The translations under genes and the position numbers were made by a program. A DNA stretch of 6,798 nt, taken from NCBI GenBank assembly GCA_934667295.1, contig CAKULR010000092.1, positions 1 through 6,798 of the forward strand, read 5' to 3'. The notes beneath the pieces are model-generated. The model was not told the DNA's origin, did not search any database, and saw only the letters and a program-made list of their open reading frames with translations. How positions within the stretch are numbered: position 1 is the first letter of the stretch; each line of letters begins with the position of its first letter. The stretch is from an uncultured Kiritimatiellota bacterium. GTDB taxonomy: Bacteria > Verrucomicrobiota > Kiritimatiellia > RFP12 > UBA1067. This document shows, in pieces, positions 1 to 4,760 of this stretch.

Positions 1-2465
1 GCCATCTTCATGAGCTTGCCCACGCCGACCTGATCGAGCTTGGCGAACGGGTCGTTCTCGTAGATCTTCTTGTCGTAGTAGGCGCCGAGGAACTTGCCCG
101 CGTCGTCGCGCGAGAAGCCGAAGGTCATCTGCGTGAGGTCGTTCGTGCCGAAGCAGAAGAACTCGGCCTCCTCCGCGAGCTCGCCCGCGACGAGCGCGGC
201 GCGCGGCACCTCGATCATCGTGCCGACCTCGTAGTTGAGCTTGATCTCGGCGGCCTGGATCTCCTCGTTCGCGACGTGGACGACGATGTCCTTCACGAAC
301 TTGAACTCCTTCGCGTCGCCCGTGAGCGGGATCATGATCTCGGGGCGCACGTTCCAGCCCTTGTGGCGGCGCTGCACGCTGATCGCGGCGCGGATGACGG
401 CCTTCGTCTGCATGACGGCGATCTCGGGGTAGGTCACGCAGAGGCGGCAGCCGCGGTGGCCCATCATCGGGTTGAACTCGTGGAGGCCCTCGATGATCTC
501 CTTGATGCGGCCGATCGGCTTGTGCGTCGTCTTCGCGAGAAGCGCGATCTCGTCCTCGGTGTGCGGCACGAACTCGTGGAGCGGCGGGTCGAGGAAGCGG
601 ATCGTGACGGGCTGGCCGTCCAGCGCCTCGAAGAGCTGTTCGAAGTCGTCCTGCTGGAACGGCAGGATCTTGTTGAGGGCGAGCTCGCGCTCCTCCACCG
701 TGTCGGCGCAGATCATCTCGCGGAACGGCGTGATGCGGCTCTGGGAGAAGAACATGTGCTCCGTGCGGCAGAGGCCGATGCCCTCCGCGCCGAGCTCGCG
801 CGCCTTCTTGGCGTCGCGGGGCGTGTCGGCGTTCGTGCGCACCTTCAGGCGGCGGAACTTGTCGGCCCACATCATGATGCGGCCGAACTCGCCGGCGATC
901 GTCGCGTCGACGGTGGGGATCACGCCGTCGTAGATGTTGCCGGTGGAGCCGTCGAGCGAAAGCCAGTCGCCCTCCTTGAAGAGCTTGCCGCCGAGGCGGA
1001 ACTTCCGGCCCTCCTCGTCCATCGCGATCTCCTGGCAGCCGGAGACGCAGCACTCGCCCATGCCGCGCGCGACGACGGCGGCGTGGCTGGTCATGCCGCC
1101 GCGCACGGTGAGGATGCCCTGGGCGGCCTTCATGCCCTCGATGTCCTCCGGGGAGGTCTCCAGGCGCACGAGCACGACCTTCTCGCCGCGCTCCTTCCAC
1201 GCCTTGGCGTCGGCCGCGCTGAAGACGATGCGCCCGCACGCGGCGCCCGGCGAGGCGGGGAGGCCGCGCCCCATCGGCGTCGCCTTCTTGAGGGCGACCG
1301 TGTCGAACTGCGGGTGGAGGAGCGTGTCGAGGTTGCGCGGCTCGATCATGAGCACGGCCTCCTGCTCCGTGCGCATGCCCTCGTCCACGAGGTCGCAGGC
1401 GATCTTCAGGGCGGCGCGCGCCGTGCGCTTGCCGTTGCGGGTCTGGAGCATGAAGAGCTTCCTGTTCTCGATCGTGAACTCCATGTCCTGCATGTCGCGG
1501 TAGTGCTTTTCGAGCTTCGCGCAGATCGTCTGGAACTGCTTGAAGACGTCGGGCATCACGTCGGCCATCTTCGAGATCGGCATCGGCGTGCGCACGCCGG
1601 CCACCACGTCCTCTCCCTGGGCGTTCATGAGGAATTCGCCCATGAGCTTCTTCTCGCCGGTCGCCGGGTCGCGCGTGAAGGCGACGCCCGTTCCGGAGTT
1701 GTCGTTGAGGTTACCGAACGCCATCATCTGCACGTTCACGGCGGTGCCCCACGAGTAGGGGATGTCGTTGTCGCGGCGGTAGACGTTCGCGCGCGGGTTG
1801 TCCCAGCTGCGGAAGACGGCCTTGATGGCCTCGACCAGCTGCTCCTTCGGGTCGTCCGGGAAGTCCCTGCCGAGCGCGTTGCGGTACTCCGCCTTGAACT
1901 TGCCGGCGAGCGTCTGGAGGTCCTTCGCCGTGAGCTCCACGTCGAGCTTCACGCCCTTCTTCTCCTTCATCTCGTCGATGAGCTTCTCGAAGTGCTTCTT
2001 GCCGACCTCCATCACGACGTCGGAGAACATCTGGATGAAGCGGCGGTAGCAGTCCCACGCCCAGCGCGGGTTCTTCGTCTGCTTCGCGAGGGAGTTGACG
2101 ACGGTCTCGTTGAGGCCGAGGTTGAGGATCGTGTCCATCATGCCCGGCATCGACGCGCGCGCGCCGGAGCGCACGGAGACGAGGAGCGGGTTCTTCGCGT
2201 CGCCGAACTTCTTGCCGGCGGACTTCTCCAGCTTGCCGACGTACTCCAGCACCTGGCGCATGATGTCGTCGCCGATCTTCCGCCCGTCGTCGTAGTACCG
2301 CGTACACGCCTCGGTCGAGATCGTGAAGCCCTGCGGCACCGGAAGCCCCAGGCTCGCCATCTCGGCGAGGTTCGCGCCCTTTCCGCCGAGGAGGTTGCGC
2401 ATGTCGGCGTTGCCTTCCGTCTGGCCCGCGCCGAAGAAATACACGTACTTGGTTTCCTTGCTCAT
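1..2465 (-). CDS. ppdK: Pyruvate, phosphate dikinase (partial, C-terminus outside window)
   Basis: Cytoplasmic enzyme that reversibly converts ATP, phosphate and pyruvate to AMP, PPi and PEP. In anaerobes it often serves PPi-linked glycolysis or gluconeogenesis. The reading frame is open from the ATG at 2465 to the window edge (821 codons). Seen in order: an N-terminal ATP-grasp nucleotide domain (about 1-350) with GGKGANLAEM (27-36), SVRSGARASMPGMMDT (97-112) and AFTRDPATGE (262-271); the swivelling phosphohistidine domain with GGMTSHAAVVARG and catalytic His461; and the PEP/pyruvate TIM barrel with GLCRTEHMF (Arg567), RFLDPPLHEF (Arg623), IEVPRAAL (Glu752) and GTNDLTQ (Asn775-Asp776). The conserved C-terminal GICGEHGG motif with the catalytic Cys should lie just past base 1, with roughly 60-70 residues missing. 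Thr459, two residues before the His, is the position that PPDK regulatory proteins phosphorylate in plants. The start at 2465 is preferred over an in-frame ATG at 2474 because AAGGA sits 9 nt upstream of the former and abuts the latter. The barrel and His motifs separate it from PEP synthase and PTS enzyme I. Confidence 0.97.
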   Translation of the reverse strand, partial: MSKETKYVYFFGAGQTEGNADMRNLLGGKGANLAEMASLGLPVPQGFTISTEACTRYYDDGRKIGDDIMRQVLEYVGKLEKSAGKKFGDAKNPLLVSVRSGARASMPGMMDTILNLGLNETVVNSLAKQTKNPRWAWDCYRRFIQMFSDVVMEVGKKHFEKLIDEMKEKKGVKLDVELTAKDLQTLAGKFKAEYRNALGRDFPDDPKEQLVEAIKAVFRSWDNPRANVYRRDNDIPYSWGTAVNVQMMAFGNLNDNSGTGVAFTRDPATGEKKLMGEFLMNAQGEDVVAGVRTPMPISKMADVMPDVFKQFQTICAKLEKHYRDMQDMEFTIENRKLFMLQTRNGKRTARAALKIACDLVDEGMRTEQEAVLMIEPRNLDTLLHPQFDTVALKKATPMGRGLPASPGAACGRIVFSAADAKAWKERGEKVVLVRLETSPEDIEGMKAAQGILTVRGGMTSHAAVVARGMGECCVSGCQEIAMDEEGRKFRLGGKLFKEGDWLSLDGSTGNIYDGVIPTVDATIAGEFGRIMMWADKFRRLKVRTNADTPRDAKKARELGAEGIGLCRTEHMFFSQSRITPFREMICADTVEERELALNKILPFQQDDFEQLFEALDGQPVTIRFLDPPLHEFVPHTEDEIALLAKTTHKPIGRIKEIIEGLHEFNPMMGHRGCRLCVTYPEIAVMQTKAVIRAAISVQRRHKGWNVRPEIMIPLTGDAKEFKFVKDIVVHVANEEIQAAEIKLNYEVGTMIEVPRAALVAGELAEEAEFFCFGTNDLTQMTFGFSRDDAGKFLGAYYDKKIYENDPFAKLDQVGVGKLMKM

Positions 2466-2477
2466 TCTCGTCATTCC

Positions 2478-2482
2478 TTGCC
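2478..2482 (-). promoter_or_regulatory. Ribosome binding site variant region deciding the ppdK start
   Basis: Upstream of ppdK the minus strand reads GGCAAGGAATGACGAGAATGAGC. The AAGGA core (about 2479-2475) stands 9 nt before the ATG at 2465 but touches the in-frame ATG at 2474. Normal spacing therefore favours 2465, giving a protein that begins MSKETKYVYFF. The alternative would only add MTR. Confidence 0.6.
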
Positions 2483-2529
2483 TATCGCCTTGTTCTGTCG
2501 CGTTTTTTTCATCCTCTTGGTTCGAGGGC

Positions 2530-2535
2530 ATTATA
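2530..2535 (-). promoter_or_regulatory. Consensus -10 box of the probable ppdK promoter
   Basis: The minus strand reads TATAAT here, a perfect sigma-70 type -10 hexamer, in an AT-rich island between two GC-rich genes. It lies 64 nt upstream of the ppdK start and 39 nt past the fhs stop. With 17-nt spacing the -35 position reads TTCCCT, which is poor, and there is no extended -10 TGn, so an activator or an unusual -35 preference may apply. A start point at about 2521-2523 would give a leader of roughly 57 nt. No terminator-like hairpin was found after fhs, so ppdK may also receive readthrough from fhs. Confidence 0.6.
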
Positions 2536-2574
2536 ACCGAATCCATGCGGAAAGGGAAGCCCAATCACCGCGCC

Positions 2575-4341
2575 TCAGAAGAGGCCGTGGACGTGGCCCG
2601 TCTCGACGTCCACGTCGATGCGGCGGTACGCCGGCGAGGCGGACGTGCCGGGCATCAGCTTGATTTCGCCCGCGACCGGGACGACCAGCCCCGCGCCCCG
2701 GTACAGCAGCACGTCCCTCACCGGCAGGCGCCACCCCTTCGGACGCCCGAGGAGGTTCGGGTCGTGCGAGAGCGAATACTGCGTCTTCGCGATGCAGACG
2801 GGCAGGTGCGCCGTCTCGGGATCCGCCTGCAGCGCCTCCAGCTTCGCGCGGGCCGCCGGCTCGAAGTCCACGCCGTCGCCGCCGTAGACCTCCTTCACCT
2901 GCCTCTCGATGCGCGCCGCAAGCGGTTCGTCCAGATCGCAGAGGTACGCGAAGTCGTTCGGCGCGTCGCACGCCGCAAGGACGGCCTCGGCCAGCTCCTG
3001 CGCGCCCTCGCCGCCCCTGAGCCAGTGGTCGGAGACGGCGAAGCGGGCGCCGGCGCCCTCGGCGACCCTCCGCACGAGCGCGCGTTCGGCCTCCGTGTCC
3101 GTGTAGAACGCATTGAGGCACACGACGGGCTGGATGCCAGCGCGGCGGATGATGTCGATGTGCGCGAGCAGGTTGTCGCACCCCCTCTCCAGCAGCTCCA
3201 GGTTCTCGTGCGTGTAGACGGGATCGAGCGGCAGGCCGGCCTTGACCTTCGGCGCGCCGCCGTGGGCCTTGAGCGCGCGGACGGTCGCGACGAGCACGAC
3301 GGCGTCGGGCCGGAGCCCGGAGCAGCGGCACTTGATGTTCCAGAACTTCTCGAAGCCCATGTCGGAGGCGAAGCCGCTCTCCGTGACCACGTAGTCCCCG
3401 AGCGCGCAGGCGAGGCGGTCGGCGACGACCGAGTTCTGCCCGATCGCGATGTTGGCGAACGGCCCGGCGTGGACGAACATCGGCTGGCCCTCCAGCGACT
3501 GCATGAGCGTGGGCTGGAGCGCGTTCACGAGGAGCGCGCACATCGCGCCGTCCACCTCCAGGTCGTGCGTCGTCACGGGCGCGCCGCTCTTCGAGTACGC
3601 CATCACGATGCGGCCGAGGCGCGCGCGCAGGTCCTTCAGGTCCGTCGCCATCGCGAGGATCGCCATCACCTCGGAGGCGACGGTGATGTAGAAGCCGGAG
3701 CGGCAGGTGAAGCCGTCGAGCCTGCCGCCGCGCCCGATCTCGATGTCGCGCAGCCCCTGCGCGCAGAAGTCCATCGCCCAGCGGAACTGGATGCGGTCCG
3801 GGTCGACGTCGAGGCGCTTCAGGCCGCGCTCCGCGAGCCAGGCGTCGTCGTGGTTGCGCTCGTGCTGCATGCGGCTGTTGAGCGCGACCATCGCGAGGTT
3901 GTTCGCGTTCGTGATCGCGTCGATGTCGCCCGTGAGGCCGAGCGAGAGCGCCGTGAGCGGCACGACCTGGGCGAGGCCGCCGCCGGCGGCGCTGCCCTTG
4001 ATGTTGAACGTGGGGCCGCCCGACGGCTGGCGCACGCAGCCGATGACTTTCTTGCCGAGGCGTCCGAGGCCCTCCACGAGGCCGAGCGTCGTCGTCGTCT
4101 TGCCCTCGCCGAGCGCGGTCGGCGTGATGGCCGTCACGTCGATGTACTTCGCGCACTTCCGCCCGCCCAGGCGCCGGAGGACCTTCGTCACGTCCACCTT
4201 CGCGAGCACGCGGCCGTAGGGCGTCCACTCGTCCTCCTCCAGCCCCAGTTTGGCCGCGAGGTCCTTCGCGGGGCGCAGCGCCGCCTCCGCCGCCTCCGCG
4301 ATCTGCCAGTCCTTCATCTTCGTCGGGTCAAGCTTCTGCAT
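2575..4341 (-). CDS. fhs: Formate--tetrahydrofolate ligase (10-formyl-THF synthetase)
   Basis: Cytoplasmic enzyme joining formate to tetrahydrofolate with ATP hydrolysis to give 10-formyl-THF. It is the entry of formate into one-carbon metabolism (purines, fMet-tRNA, the Wood-Ljungdahl methyl branch) and can run in reverse. The frame is complete at 588 residues, slightly longer than the roughly 555-560 usual in clostridial enzymes. Visible landmarks: P-loop GEGKTTTT (78-85) after AITPTAL; QPSGGPTFNIKGSAAGGG (105-122); LTGDIDAITNANNL (136-149); HAGPFANIAIGQNS (291-304); ESGFASDMGFEKFWNIKCR (321-339); VVLVATVRALKAHGG (348-362); and the C-terminal VAGEIKLMPG (556-565). I chose ATG 4341, with AGGTGGAG about 12 nt upstream; an in-frame GTG at 4359 lies inside that Shine-Dalgarno and has no ribosome site of its own. 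It lies 31 nt beyond a terminator T-tract and 109 nt before ppdK. One oddity is Ile300 where many homologues have His (FANIAHG). Confidence 0.96.
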   Translation of the reverse strand: MQKLDPTKMKDWQIAEAAEAALRPAKDLAAKLGLEEDEWTPYGRVLAKVDVTKVLRRLGGRKCAKYIDVTAITPTALGEGKTTTTLGLVEGLGRLGKKVIGCVRQPSGGPTFNIKGSAAGGGLAQVVPLTALSLGLTGDIDAITNANNLAMVALNSRMQHERNHDDAWLAERGLKRLDVDPDRIQFRWAMDFCAQGLRDIEIGRGGRLDGFTCRSGFYITVASEVMAILAMATDLKDLRARLGRIVMAYSKSGAPVTTHDLEVDGAMCALLVNALQPTLMQSLEGQPMFVHAGPFANIAIGQNSVVADRLACALGDYVVTESGFASDMGFEKFWNIKCRCSGLRPDAVVLVATVRALKAHGGAPKVKAGLPLDPVYTHENLELLERGCDNLLAHIDIIRRAGIQPVVCLNAFYTDTEAERALVRRVAEGAGARFAVSDHWLRGGEGAQELAEAVLAACDAPNDFAYLCDLDEPLAARIERQVKEVYGGDGVDFEPAARAKLEALQADPETAHLPVCIAKTQYSLSHDPNLLGRPKGWRLPVRDVLLYRGAGLVVPVAGEIKLMPGTSASPAYRRIDVDVETGHVHGLF

Positions 4342-4372
4342 CGTTCCCACTCTCTCCACCTAAAACTAAAGT

Positions 4373-4410
4373 AAAAAACGCGGGCGGGGGAGAACGAACT
4401 CCGCCGCCCG
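4373..4410 (-). terminator. Intrinsic (Rho-independent) terminator after the small membrane protein gene
   Basis: Read on the minus strand, the hairpin occupies 4410-4381. The outer stem is CGGGCGG/CCGCCCG (7 bp), then one C/C mismatch, then GGAG/CTCC (4 bp), closed by a 6-nt loop TTCGTT. CG and a run of six T (4378-4373) follow directly. This is a textbook intrinsic terminator, 23 nt after the TAG stop at 4434. It should end the ATPase/small-protein transcript and separate it from fhs. The hairpin is nearly symmetrical, but the T-run lies only on the minus-strand side, and no plus-strand gene needs it. Confidence 0.9.
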
Positions 4411-4433
4411 ACCTGTCTGGTTGTGCAACCGGC

Positions 4434-4706
4434 CTACTGGGCCGCCGCAGCCTTTTCGGCGGGAACCGCCGCCTTCGCCGCGACCTCGCGTTCGGCGAGA
4501 AGGTCCTCGACCTTCTCCTTGAGCGTCGCAAGCTCCTCCACGCTCATCATCGCGAGCGGCTTGTCCTCGCGCACGGGCACGTTCATGCCGTGGGAGCGGA
4601 GGAACTGGTCCACCTTGTCCCGGTTCTTCCTGTAGAGGTAGAAGCCGGCGGCGGCCACGCCGACGCCGACGGCGGCGCCGATGAGATGATCTGTCGTAAT
4701 TGCCAT
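4434..4706 (-). CDS. Small single-pass membrane protein, probable partner of the P-type ATPase
   Basis: A 90-residue protein of unassigned family. Residues about 8-25 form one Gly/Ala-rich hydrophobic helix (LIGAAVGVGVAAAGFYLY), followed at once by RKNRDK, so the positive-inside rule puts the C-terminal part in the cytoplasm. A short linker with KVDQFLRSHGMNVP follows, then an amphipathic, probably coiled-coil segment at about 54-76 (MSVEELATLKEKVEDLLAERE), then an Ala-rich tail. The start has a good ribosome site: AAAGGA, 6 nt before the ATG at 4706. It begins 54 nt after the P-type ATPase stop and is followed by an intrinsic terminator, so the two genes probably share a transcript. Known parallel: mycobacterial PacL (DUF1490) proteins are small one-helix partners encoded beside CtpC-type ATPases and carry a His/Asp metal motif at the C-terminus. 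Here no His/Cys-rich motif is present (only His7 and His39, no Cys), so direct metal binding is doubtful. A scaffolding or stabilising role for the pump is inference. Confidence 0.85.
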   Translation of the reverse strand: MAITTDHLIGAAVGVGVAAAGFYLYRKNRDKVDQFLRSHGMNVPVREDKPLAMMSVEELATLKEKVEDLLAEREVAAKAAVPAEKAAAAQ

Positions 4707-4745
4707 GTTCGTTCCTTTCGTTGGAGTTCTAGAAAGACCGCCGAT

Positions 4746-4751
4746 AGTATA
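4746..4751 (-). promoter_or_regulatory. Possible -10 box ahead of the small membrane protein gene
   Basis: The minus strand reads TATACT (5 of 6 matches to TATAAT) in the 54-nt gap between the ATPase stop (4761) and the small-protein start (4706). I found no recognisable -35 hexamer at 16-19 nt upstream; that region lies inside the end of the ATPase coding sequence. It could be an internal promoter giving extra copies of the small protein, or chance in an AT-richer gap. Confidence 0.3.
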
Positions 4752-4760
4752 CCATCTTTA

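Noticed and set aside
2536..2574. Terminator after fhs (GGGCTTCCCTTT)
   Set aside because: The stem would be only 3 bp with a 3-nt loop and a short T-run, too weak for an intrinsic terminator.
276..2663. 795-codon open frame on the plus strand
   Set aside because: It lies antisense to ppdK, is rich in Arg, Ala, His, Leu, Val and Glu with no recognisable domain, and arises from the G/C-ending codons of the real gene, whose family motifs are unambiguous.
2531..4228. 565-codon minus-strand frame overlapping fhs
   Set aside because: It overlaps fhs in another frame and is Arg/Ala/Gly/Pro-rich. The fhs frame carries all the family motifs.
2323..4374. 683-codon open frame on the plus strand
   Set aside because: Antisense shadow of fhs with low-complexity Arg/Ala/Val/His-rich composition and no motif.
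4419..4430. Inverted repeat GGTTG-TG-CAACC next to the small-protein stop codon
   Set aside because: Only 5-bp arms with a 2-nt spacer, with no second copy seen and no promoter clearly linked. It is too short to call an operator.
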